In this document: positions 1 through 8,998 of the stretch, in pieces
How positions within the stretch are numbered: position 1 is the stretch's first letter
How the letters are laid out: every line of letters starts with the position of its first letter
Source of the DNA: Muribaculaceae bacterium
GTDB lineage: Bacteria; Bacteroidota; Bacteroidia; Bacteroidales; Muribaculaceae
Assembly: GCA_029058745.1 (NCBI GenBank)
Contig: JAIDXM010000022.1
Location: forward strand, 1 to 64,000
Length of the DNA stretch: 64,000 nt
Direction of reading: 5' to 3'
The notes under the pieces: generated by a model
Database searches by the model: none
What the model was told of the DNA's origin: nothing
The model's input: only the letters and a program-made list of their open reading frames with translations
Made by a program: the position numbers and the translations under genes

Positions 1-45
1 CCCTAATCCTCGCCAGCGTCAGATTTTTTTAAGATACTGATCCAG

Positions 46-147
46 ATGAACCCGCAATTGCAACAACAAGTGCAGTCAGACCCGCAATTGCAACAGCAGA
101 TGCAGATGAACCCGCAATTGCAACAGCAAGCGCAGCCAGACCCGCAG
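46..147 (+). repeat. 30-nt tandem repeat (about 3.4 units) encoding [M/S/P][N/D]PQLQQQxQ
   Basis: Units atgaacccgcaattgcaacaacaagtgcag / tcagacccgcaattgcaacagcagatgcag / atgaacccgcaattgcaacagcaagcgcag / ccagacccgcag. Confidence 0.9.
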
Positions 148-1545
148 ATGCAGATGCCAACCCAACAGCAAATGTGGCAACAGCAGATGATGCAACAGCA
201 GATGCCGGGTTATCCTCCACAAATGCCCACAGGCAACAGGAGCATGTTCGGCAACAGCCAACAGCAGATGCAACAGCAAGCTCCGGCATGCCCCAACCTC
301 ATTCCCGACAATCCCTTCAGGGTGATTGATTACAAGCCAATGCGGCTTTTCTCTGACAGCGACCACAATTTCTCGCTCACGGAAGCCAATGCAGTGGCTA
401 ACTTCGTTTCACAAAAACAAGGAGACAGAGCCAAGAACCTTTATCTGTGTTTCGATATTGGCGGAAGCACCACCGACATATCCGCTCTATACAAACTCGA
501 CTCCGGATTGACAATGATTAAGCAGAACTCAATCCGTTTTGCGGCACAGAGAGTATCGGAGGCAACAAGGCATGTGGTAGGATTTGAGAAAGTACTCATG
601 CAGATATGCGAGAAATTCAATATCACAATCCTCGGTCTGAACCAAGGCGACCGTAGATTCTCATCAGAGACGGCGCCCTACTACTTCAACCAGATTGTTG
701 ACAAACTTGATGACAATCAATTGCCCGACTTCTACAAGATAATCGCAGCAGAATGCCCGCAACTTATGTGGATTAACATGTATGTCACAGGGCTTCTTCT
801 CTTCTATGCCGGACAGATTGCCAGCAAGCTTGTGGACGACATCGCCCATACGAACTGGAGCGAACTCGCCCCAATCAACAACACCTCTCCGAAAGTGACA
901 GTTGTTTTCGCAGGTAAAGGCTCGCGTCTTCTCCAATGGCTAACGACTACAAAAGGAGATGCCGGGAAGGACTACTACAACCAGCTGTTTGAGGAAGGGT
1001 ATGTTGGAGAGCGTCAGATATTCCCCCCTATTGAAAGTCTTGAGATTGAATATCCCACAATCGACAATTCTCAGGATATAAAATATGAGGTATCGAAAGG
1101 TTTGGCAAAAAGCGCCACACAATTGTGCAATCCGGCAGATGACACCCCAAGCGAGATTATCGGTGAGTCTGGATTCTCCGTAAGGTCGCTCGACGGCAAT
1201 ATATATCCAGTGGAATATGTGAATTCCATTACCCCGGAGATGATGGAATGGATTGGAAACCTCTTCAATCCGGACGATTCCGCACCTTGTGGCAAGTTCT
1301 TCCAGTTCTGCAACATATTCTATGGCGCGGCGCAACAGTTCTTCGACATGAAAGTGTCGCAGGAGGTGTTTATGGAAGGATTCAGGAAGATGAATATCGT
1401 GCAATACGTGCAGAACCTTCCCGAATTTGTGGAGGCTAAACGCGACAAGAACAAGAAAAACGGAAAGTTTGATTTCGTCGCCCCGATCATCATTCTGGAG
1501 GGGATGAAATTCTACGACGACTATCTGCTGAAATCTTTAAGATGA
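46..1545 (+). CDS. Hsp70/actin-like ATPase-fold protein, Gln-rich N-terminus; probably the C-terminal part of a longer gene
   Basis: LYLCFDIGGSTTDIS resembles the phosphate-2 motif of Hsp70/actin folds; VVFAGKGSRLLQWL resembles the adenosine motif; no phosphate-1 motif in the ORF; stop overlaps the next ATG (ATGA). Confidence 0.65.
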   Translation: MNPQLQQQVQSDPQLQQQMQMNPQLQQQAQPDPQMQMPTQQQMWQQQMMQQQMPGYPPQMPTGNRSMFGNSQQQMQQQAPACPNLIPDNPFRVIDYKPMRLFSDSDHNFSLTEANAVANFVSQKQGDRAKNLYLCFDIGGSTTDISALYKLDSGLTMIKQNSIRFAAQRVSEATRHVVGFEKVLMQICEKFNITILGLNQGDRRFSSETAPYYFNQIVDKLDDNQLPDFYKIIAAECPQLMWINMYVTGLLLFYAGQIASKLVDDIAHTNWSELAPINNTSPKVTVVFAGKGSRLLQWLTTTKGDAGKDYYNQLFEEGYVGERQIFPPIESLEIEYPTIDNSQDIKYEVSKGLAKSATQLCNPADDTPSEIIGESGFSVRSLDGNIYPVEYVNSITPEMMEWIGNLFNPDDSAPCGKFFQFCNIFYGAAQQFFDMKVSQEVFMEGFRKMNIVQYVQNLPEFVEAKRDKNKKNGKFDFVAPIIILEGMKFYDDYLLKSLR

Positions 1546-2954
1546 GCATACCATTTATCATAATCAACCTGTCGGGGAAATTCATTTCCCTGGAATATTT
1601 ACGCGAGGGGGGGACTGCTGTCCCCTCCCCTTTCCCTCGCGGGAACTGGCCGATGCCGCTGTCGCAGTTTTCCAGACGGCTACTCACCGGCTATGACTCC
1701 AATTTCGTGTTCGACATCACGAAAAGAATCGGGGAGCTTCTTGAGGACTCTTTCACCGAAGCCGGTGAACTCGAATCCCTGAAAGGTTCTCTCCCTATTC
1801 TCTTCATGATTGAAAACGACGTGACGGACAATGATGCCGACTCGATAAAAGAGAATTTCAACAAATTGGGGTTCGCGAATGTCAGCACCCTTCGCCGCGA
1901 CATGGCCATCGCCGATTACTATGCCCGCGACTACAGACCCGAGGGGGTGGTCACGGCAAGCTCCGACGGCAAAGACCTTTTCATATCCCTTTCTCTCCAC
2001 TCTCAGTCGGGAGCCGTGGCGCGAAAGACATTACCTGGTGAAGCCTGCGACCCGAGGGCAGAAGACCTCGCCAACAAAATATGGGAACAGGTGCGCGACT
2101 ATACCATCGACCTCCACCGGGAGAATGAGACAGCGGCTCTCACCAAAGCGGCTCTTGATTATCTGAAAAGCGGAAAATCGGAATTGGAAGGGTGCGTGAG
2201 GCTTTCAGATGGCGCGGAATATGACTATTTCGTCAACCGCTCGATGGTAAACAACGAAGGGACAAGACAGCTCCAGACAAAAATCACGGAGTTCCTGACA
2301 GAGTTCGGGCTCGCTGACAGGAGCCGCAGTGTAATAGTGCTTTGCGGAGAAGCCATCTCCAGCAACTACATCCGGCAGTCGCTGACCCCGGGATTCGGAG
2401 AGGTGGCCACTCTCGACGGACATCTGCGCGACGCAATCTTGCGTCTCGCCACAAATCTCTCCTCCTTTGCATGGAAAGAAACTGCATTAGACAAACCCGT
2501 CGCCCCTCCGGAAAAACCATCTCCCCGTAAGCCGGAATACACGCAACCGAAGCCTTACACCCGGCAACCGGCGGAACCGGAGGAAGAACCGGAGACTACT
2601 GACTCCGAGGGTCTGATGCCTATTGAACTGGAGGCTTCCGTAGAGTCGGTCAAGGCCGGGTTCATGAAGAGGAAGAAGGTTCTGAAAATAAGGGTGACAT
2701 CGCCAATGGGAGGAAAGATTCCTTGGCACAGTGTGCTGTGTGTGCAGGAAAAACCGCTATCGACTATCGACATGCAGAATGTGGTGCAGGACTACGACCG
2801 TGGCGACAGGCTACCTTTCAGCCTCGAACTCGACTTGCCCCTGAAACAGTGTCCCGACGCGAAACGGCTCAGGATTTATTTCAAACCTCATCCCGACGAA
2901 CCGGTGGGCATCAACAATGCATACGAGGTGGCTCCACTCACTGTCAACCTATGA
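1542..2954 (+). CDS. Second, divergent Hsp70/actin-like fold protein of the GTPase operon
   Basis: 4-nt overlap with the previous CDS; SVIVLCGEAISSNYIRQSL resembles an adenosine-type motif; acidic/proline linker then a C-terminal beta-rich domain. Confidence 0.5.
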   Translation: MSIPFIIINLSGKFISLEYLREGGTAVPSPFPRGNWPMPLSQFSRRLLTGYDSNFVFDITKRIGELLEDSFTEAGELESLKGSLPILFMIENDVTDNDADSIKENFNKLGFANVSTLRRDMAIADYYARDYRPEGVVTASSDGKDLFISLSLHSQSGAVARKTLPGEACDPRAEDLANKIWEQVRDYTIDLHRENETAALTKAALDYLKSGKSELEGCVRLSDGAEYDYFVNRSMVNNEGTRQLQTKITEFLTEFGLADRSRSVIVLCGEAISSNYIRQSLTPGFGEVATLDGHLRDAILRLATNLSSFAWKETALDKPVAPPEKPSPRKPEYTQPKPYTRQPAEPEEEPETTDSEGLMPIELEASVESVKAGFMKRKKVLKIRVTSPMGGKIPWHSVLCVQEKPLSTIDMQNVVQDYDRGDRLPFSLELDLPLKQCPDAKRLRIYFKPHPDEPVGINNAYEVAPLTVNL

Positions 2955-2965
2955 TAAATACATTC

Positions 2966-2997
2966 GCAAATCGGAGAATACATTATCTCTGATTTGC
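2966..2997 (+). other. Intergenic hairpin (12-bp stem, one G-U, 8-nt loop) between operon genes 2 and 3
   Basis: GCAAATCGGAGA atacatta TCTCTGATTTGC. Confidence 0.6.
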
Positions 2998-3003
2998 AAC
3001 CAA

Positions 3004-3024
3004 ACATGCCGGAGGCATGTCCCC
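3004..3024 (-). repeat. REP-like 7-3-7 palindrome (copy A)
   Basis: Minus strand GGGGACATGCC TCC GGCATGT; matches copies at 40169, 40251, 40356 and 47379. Confidence 0.6.
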
Positions 3025-3071
3025 ACAACCGAGACATGCCTCCATTCTAAAAACAGTTAAAACCTAACATC

Positions 3072-4331
3072 ATGGCTTCAAAAAAAATACTTTGCCCCTA
3101 CTGCTTCGAGGAGTTTGAGAACACTCAGGCCTGGTATCAGTGTGAGAGCGAGGAACGCGACAATGACGGGGACTTCCGTTGCAAACGCGTCACGAGCGAC
3201 GAGTATGACAAATATTGGAAAGGGAAAGACCTCCTGATGCGTAATGTCTGGCAACAGAAGAGCGGATTCTTCGCACGCCTTTCGGGGCCTAAACTCAATG
3301 CCCAGAAATGCCCGCAATGCGGCTATAACTCACGTCGTTTCGTGTGTCCACACTGTTTCAACTGGCTTCCAACCGAAATGATTGAGAACGGTGCGGAGAT
3401 TATCTCTGTAATAGGTAGTCCTTCGAGCGGAAAGACAAATTATATTGTCGCACTTATCCATCAGCTGCGCAAATACGGCTACAAGATGAACCTGCAAGTA
3501 ATTCCAACGCAGCTTTATCGCGATGGTCATAAGGAAGAGTCAACCCAGAACCTTTTCAAAAGAATGGAGTCGCAACTTTTCACAGAAAAAACAGTCCTAC
3601 AGAAAACATCAAAGAAAACAAATGATATTCCGTGGATTTTTCATCTCTCTCAGCCAACTACAGGGAAGAGTATTTATCTCGTATTTTACGACACAGCCGG
3701 TGAAAAATTTACGGATGATATAAAAAATAACACGAAATATCTGAAGGAGTCATCAGCTGTCATATTGATTCTCGACACCTTGTCAATTAACTATATCAAA
3801 GAAATACTTACTAAAAAGGGGCTCCAAGACCTTGGAGGAGCAAGTGCAGACTACAAAGAAATACAAACGGCTCTCAACATGTTCAGAGGCCAATCGGGCG
3901 TTAAAATTGAAAACAAACCGTTTGCTTTTGTATTCAGTAAATTCGATGCCGTCATAGATCATAAGAATGATCTTGATTTTGCTGCCGATGAGTTTGTTAT
4001 CGGTGACAAGAAATCAGATAGCAGCTATATCAAGACAGGGATTCTAAACCTGTCGAAAATCGATTCAATTAGCGAATCTATTGAAGAAGCCCTCTTTGAA
4101 CAATGGGATATGGGAGCTTTGGCAAGTTATGCAAACAACTGGAGCGCGAAGCGTGGCATGCGCGACCCCAATAACCCTGCCAATAAATACAAGTTCTTCG
4201 GTGTCTCCGCCTTCGGCACTATGCCCGATGAGAACGGAGAGCTTGAGAAAGTGGAGCCTTATCGAGTGATGGACCCTCTTGTATGGATTCTCCATAAACT
4301 CGGTCAATTTGATATTCCAACTAAAAAATAA
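3072..4331 (+). CDS. Zinc-ribbon P-loop GTPase (double-GTPase/DO-GTPase2-like)
   Basis: CPYC...CPQCGYNSRRFVCPHC zinc ribbon; GSPSSGKTNY Walker A; LVFYDTAGE (DxxG); FVFSKFDAV (NKxD-like). Confidence 0.75.
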   Translation: MASKKILCPYCFEEFENTQAWYQCESEERDNDGDFRCKRVTSDEYDKYWKGKDLLMRNVWQQKSGFFARLSGPKLNAQKCPQCGYNSRRFVCPHCFNWLPTEMIENGAEIISVIGSPSSGKTNYIVALIHQLRKYGYKMNLQVIPTQLYRDGHKEESTQNLFKRMESQLFTEKTVLQKTSKKTNDIPWIFHLSQPTTGKSIYLVFYDTAGEKFTDDIKNNTKYLKESSAVILILDTLSINYIKEILTKKGLQDLGGASADYKEIQTALNMFRGQSGVKIENKPFAFVFSKFDAVIDHKNDLDFAADEFVIGDKKSDSSYIKTGILNLSKIDSISESIEEALFEQWDMGALASYANNWSAKRGMRDPNNPANKYKFFGVSAFGTMPDENGELEKVEPYRVMDPLVWILHKLGQFDIPTKK

Positions 4332-4339
4332 CCTACGCC

Positions 4340-6811
4340 ATGAGATACGCCCACGTAATTTACAACTCTTCTGAGAAGAGCCAGTCAGGAGCTGTCGGGT
4401 TCGGAGTGAGATGCACCACTGAAGGCACTCCCGTAGAACTGACAGAAGCCATGCAGGACAACGATATCTTCTCTTTCATTGAAGCAGGTCCTGCCCTGAC
4501 CCCGTCTGCACTTGCCGCCAATCCGGATGCAATCCGTCAGATTGTGCCGACATATTTCTTCAAGTCAATCCCTCTGCACGACAAAAGCCGCGCATTCGTG
4601 CTTGGCCGCAAGATTGCCGTGGGCTTCGACTACACTTTCTATCTCAACGGGAAACCGGGACGACTCGGCAACTACGTCGTGGATTCATACGTGTTCCCGC
4701 AACCTCCTACGGCCAGGGAATTCGAAATCCTGCTTGAGGACGCCGACTCCGGAAGCAACCACTTCATCCCGGTGTCACCCTCTCCCACTCCCGACAACCG
4801 TGAGATGATTGAGATTTCACTCGGCCACAAACCATATCTCCCAGTTGAGGAGAGACCTTTCACCTCTCGATCTATGGTTAGGGTGAGTCCGCAGGCTATC
4901 GAACTTCTCTTCTCATTCATACAAAGCAGGAAGGAGGGGAAACCTGTGCTCGTGAAAAGCGATGTCGCATCCCCGCCACGACTTATGGCCGAACTCGCCA
5001 AGCTTGTCCCGGAGAAACAGATTGAGAATCTGACGTTCCTGACAAACCACACGGATGAGGGGAAAAAACAGGGTATCAACATCATTTTCATCAACGAGTT
5101 TTATTCTTTCGAAGTCTTTAAAAAGCAATGGATATGGCTCGACCTTGAAAACGGGGACCGTTGCGAGAGTCCGGAGGCAACCCTGTTCCGCGATAAGGTG
5201 GCGGCATATGTGGCATCCGGGAACTTCGACGCGATACACAAACTCGTGGGGTGGTGCATGTCTGACATGTATGAGAAAGGGAAGGCCTTCCCGACTGAGA
5301 CACAGACACAGCTCTACAACTACATTTACAACTACGATGAATTCCGTCTCCCTCTCATGGCTTCCGACGCGAATCTTCGCAACACCCTCAACGATTATTT
5401 CAAGAGCAATCCGGAAGAGAAACGGAAGTTTGACAAATCGATGCAGGACTGGTTCGGAAATATAGCCGACATCAACGGACTATGGAAATGGATTGACTTT
5501 ATCCTCGCCGTAGGTCCCGTAGATTGTTCTCTCGCAATCAACACCAACCGCCCGGTTATCACCAACGAGATTTTCAAGTCGGCTGATAGCTTCAGCAATT
5601 TCCACAACCGTTTCAAGCCACGTTTCCGCGAGGTGCTGAAGTTTGTTGACAGCAACGCATTCAAGGAGCACGACTCCTTCCTTTCCGAGATGCCGAACGA
5701 CTGGGAAGCCCTCTATCCGCTTTTCTTTTCGGAAAGAGTAGCCGACCACAGGATGCTCGTGGAAAGGATGATTGCCGACAACATCGAGCCTTCGATGAGA
5801 AGCCGCATCGTTGCCAAGGAAATCAGGCCCCCGGAAGCATACATCAACACCCTGGTGGAGATTCTGAAGAATCAACCGGTCAGAAATGAATGGAAAGTGA
5901 CAAAAATTCTGGCTGAGGAACTCTCCAACCAGAACAGGGTGATTCCTGACTTCTTCATGCTTTTCCCCGGGAAAATAGAAGATGGAATCTATAACAGACT
6001 GTTCCACTGGCAACTACAGAATTTCTATCCCAAAGGTGCGGCCGATGCCAGAAAGCTTGCTGACTACCTCATCAGGTTCCAGCGCAACGACATGGCAATG
6101 ACCCTTAACGGCTCCAATGTATTCACCCGCCTCTACTCGGCCATAAAGGAAGCCGTGAAGCGCAAGGAGATGACACGCGACGATGCCGTAAGGATATGCC
6201 GCGCCATGTTCCAGTCTTCTTACGATGCGGCAACCACCAGTCCGTTCCGCCTTCTCGACAAAGTGCTGTGTCACGCCGACATTCACGGGGAGAACAGAGT
6301 GGAACAGATATGGGAAATCTCAAAAGAATTGGGCGACAGGCAGTATCTCGCCACTCTCATTCCTGCCTTCCTGGCAAGCAAAGAGGCGAGCGCTCCCAAG
6401 GAACTCGCAAAAATATGCGATTTCATACTCAAAAATTCCTTGATGTCGAGGGAAGCGCTCACCTCCCTCGCCAAGACCTCCCGAATGGGCAACGAATACT
6501 ATGTCGGGATTCTCCTGCATGACAACCTCAAGCCGCAGGAAGAGCTGGAATTTCTTGTCAACGATGCCGGGATGACCGACGAACAGGCCCTCAACTTCCT
6601 TGAACGCTATTTCCCGGACAGCCACAAGAAGATTCTGAAAAGCCGAAAACCATCGGTGTTCCAGAAAATGTCTGGAATGTTCAAAGGGATGTTCGGAAAG
6701 AAAACTGACACTCCTGAAGAAGACGACGAGGAAACGGATGACACGACAAACGATACCTCCTCTGCCAACGGCAGAAAAGGGAAGGATAATAACCGAAATA
6801 AAAAACACTGA
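4340..6811 (+). CDS. Large GTPase-associated protein (GAP1-like)
   Basis: N-terminus MRYAHVIYNSSEKSQSGAVGFGVRC resembles the GAP1-N family; lies between two GTPase genes; helical C-terminal half. Confidence 0.6.
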   Translation: MRYAHVIYNSSEKSQSGAVGFGVRCTTEGTPVELTEAMQDNDIFSFIEAGPALTPSALAANPDAIRQIVPTYFFKSIPLHDKSRAFVLGRKIAVGFDYTFYLNGKPGRLGNYVVDSYVFPQPPTAREFEILLEDADSGSNHFIPVSPSPTPDNREMIEISLGHKPYLPVEERPFTSRSMVRVSPQAIELLFSFIQSRKEGKPVLVKSDVASPPRLMAELAKLVPEKQIENLTFLTNHTDEGKKQGINIIFINEFYSFEVFKKQWIWLDLENGDRCESPEATLFRDKVAAYVASGNFDAIHKLVGWCMSDMYEKGKAFPTETQTQLYNYIYNYDEFRLPLMASDANLRNTLNDYFKSNPEEKRKFDKSMQDWFGNIADINGLWKWIDFILAVGPVDCSLAINTNRPVITNEIFKSADSFSNFHNRFKPRFREVLKFVDSNAFKEHDSFLSEMPNDWEALYPLFFSERVADHRMLVERMIADNIEPSMRSRIVAKEIRPPEAYINTLVEILKNQPVRNEWKVTKILAEELSNQNRVIPDFFMLFPGKIEDGIYNRLFHWQLQNFYPKGAADARKLADYLIRFQRNDMAMTLNGSNVFTRLYSAIKEAVKRKEMTRDDAVRICRAMFQSSYDAATTSPFRLLDKVLCHADIHGENRVEQIWEISKELGDRQYLATLIPAFLASKEASAPKELAKICDFILKNSLMSREALTSLAKTSRMGNEYYVGILLHDNLKPQEELEFLVNDAGMTDEQALNFLERYFPDSHKKILKSRKPSVFQKMSGMFKGMFGKKTDTPEEDDEETDDTTNDTSSANGRKGKDNNRNKKH

Positions 6812-6813
6812 CC

Positions 6814-8850
6814 ATGAAACGACTTCTGAACATTCTGATGCTGTTTCTCCTGGCGCTATCATTCTCGCCGGGAATTTCAGCCGCCGAATTCGGTGAACAT
6901 CCGGAAAGGTGCAGCCAACGATATGTGGTGACTCCCGGAAAGAAACTTAACGTGCGCACAAAACCCTCCACAAAAGGGAAGCTCATCTATCAGCTCCGTC
7001 CGGGAGACGTGGTGTATATCGACTCCTTGCGTGTCACCACAGCCGGAGGGTATGACTGGATATCAATCAACGACAGATGGGGCCAGGGATTCCCGCAGAC
7101 AGGCTACGTGACAAACCTCAACCGTTTCACTGCGGAGCCGAACCCTCTCTATGACCCTCCCACTGAGGAACAGATGAAAATCGAGGATGCCGTGGAGAGT
7201 TCGCAAGCCGTGGCCAAATGGATTATGCTTGCGCTCACAATCATATTCGCCATATGGTTCATATGGGCTTATTTCGCCAACGAAGGGAAGGAAAAGCTTA
7301 TCGGCTACAGGCTGTATGGAATGAGAAAGACATTCTTCTTCAACTCGCAACCCTACAAGTCGGTAATCTACATCACCCTGTTCCTCATGGCCGCCATCGC
7401 GGCATCGGTGGTGGCGCTTATGGCCATCGGCGGAGTGGTGTTCCTCTTTCTATGGATTGTCAAGATTCTGTGCTACGCGGTGGTATGGATTGGCATAATA
7501 CTCTGCATAGCATGCGCCATCGCCACTGTGTGCGGGGCTTTCGTGGCAGTCGTGGGTGTCCTTATAGGAGGCGCCATATGGTATTACGATGATAAAATCG
7601 AGAGTTTCGCGGAAGCATGCGCCGACACAGGGCTCAGGTTTTTCAACGAGTTCAACATCTTCGGATTCACCGTTGACCTATCAATACAGTATTGGCAGCC
7701 GGCTCTCATTGCGGTGGCCACTCCTATCGCCCTTTTCCTCGCACTTGCCGTGATATGGCTCCTCGCCGCAGGAGCGTTGATTCTGTTTGAGAAAATAATG
7801 ACCAAACGCTACAGCATCAAGCATCCGTGTCCCCACTGCCAGCAACCGTCGGAACCTGCCACCTACATGTCGAAGGGAGCCAACGGATATGAATATATCC
7901 CCAACGACATTCAGTTGCGTCCCGGAATGTATGGACTATTCCATATCACGCACCCCGTCACAGGAGAGAGGATGCCCACGATGATTCTCAACGGACGCGA
8001 CAAGATGCCGCGTGAATGTGCCAACTGCGGCAAGCGCATCCAGGCCGACGAGGGCACGGAACTGCATGTGGCAATGGTCGGAACAGCACAGTCTGGCAAG
8101 AGCACTCTCACCTACAGGATGATTGCCGAGATTTTCTCTCGCGCAGGGGCCGACAAGGTGGATTTCACTGACGCACGCAACACCATCAGAGATCGTGAGA
8201 TGGAAAAGAAAATCAAGTCAATCAGTAGTAAAGGATACATTTCCGATGATGATATGCCGGCGAAAACCGCAGTACAGGACACTGCCTCAACGCAGCTCAT
8301 CATCAAGAGAAACCACCTCCCGGTGCCTTACAGACTTTTCATCAACGATGTGGGCGGAGAGCTTTTCGACCCTGAACACAAGTCGCAGAAATCGGACGCG
8401 ACACGGTTTTTCCGCAACGTCGATTCCATTCTCATGATGATCGACCCTGTGACAACCGACCTCTCTGACTGCGACCCTTCCGACGATTTCAAGGAATGGG
8501 TGGAGAAATTCGACAAGGACGTGGCCGTGAAGCTACGTGTGAAAGACATCCAGGACACAATCGACAACCAGATTGACCAGCACGGCAACAAGCACAAGAG
8601 AATACATCTCAATATCGTGTTGCCGAAGAAGGACCTCGGATATATCCCGGACCACATCAGACATGACTCGCAGGAAGACCTGAAGAGATATATGACTGAG
8701 GAGATGGGACTCGGCGACCTGCTGAATTGGAGCAACAGGTTCGCATCAGTGTCATTCCACGCCATTGGGGCAATCTCAAAAGGTAAGGAGGCAAATATCA
8801 CCCCTCTTATCGATCATGTAATCGTGGGTCAGCTTGGCATAAAAATCTGA
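6814..8850 (+). CDS. SH3b, multi-TM, zinc-ribbon, P-loop GTPase membrane protein (DO-GTPase1-like)
   Basis: Signal peptide; YVVTPGKKLNVRTKPSTKGKLIYQLRPGD SH3b; several hydrophobic helices; CPHC...CANC; MVGTAQSGKSTLTY Walker A; LFINDVGGE. Confidence 0.75.
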   Translation: MKRLLNILMLFLLALSFSPGISAAEFGEHPERCSQRYVVTPGKKLNVRTKPSTKGKLIYQLRPGDVVYIDSLRVTTAGGYDWISINDRWGQGFPQTGYVTNLNRFTAEPNPLYDPPTEEQMKIEDAVESSQAVAKWIMLALTIIFAIWFIWAYFANEGKEKLIGYRLYGMRKTFFFNSQPYKSVIYITLFLMAAIAASVVALMAIGGVVFLFLWIVKILCYAVVWIGIILCIACAIATVCGAFVAVVGVLIGGAIWYYDDKIESFAEACADTGLRFFNEFNIFGFTVDLSIQYWQPALIAVATPIALFLALAVIWLLAAGALILFEKIMTKRYSIKHPCPHCQQPSEPATYMSKGANGYEYIPNDIQLRPGMYGLFHITHPVTGERMPTMILNGRDKMPRECANCGKRIQADEGTELHVAMVGTAQSGKSTLTYRMIAEIFSRAGADKVDFTDARNTIRDREMEKKIKSISSKGYISDDDMPAKTAVQDTASTQLIIKRNHLPVPYRLFINDVGGELFDPEHKSQKSDATRFFRNVDSILMMIDPVTTDLSDCDPSDDFKEWVEKFDKDVAVKLRVKDIQDTIDNQIDQHGNKHKRIHLNIVLPKKDLGYIPDHIRHDSQEDLKRYMTEEMGLGDLLNWSNRFASVSFHAIGAISKGKEANITPLIDHVIVGQLGIKI

Positions 8851-8886
8851 CAGCATAACCGGTCATACCGGAAACCTTATACGGCA

Positions 8887-8921
8887 GGGGTCATATCATA
8901 ACCGGGTTATGATATGACCCC
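8887..8921 (+). terminator. Perfect 17-bp inverted repeat after the GTPase operon
   Basis: GGGGTCATATCATAACC G GGTTATGATATGACCCC. Confidence 0.65.
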
Positions 8922-8998
8922 GCTCCTTTCTCCCCCTCCCTTCATGCCAACCTTCGAACGCCGCTGTTTGTTCTATCTTCGAGCAAACAAGTTTTCCC

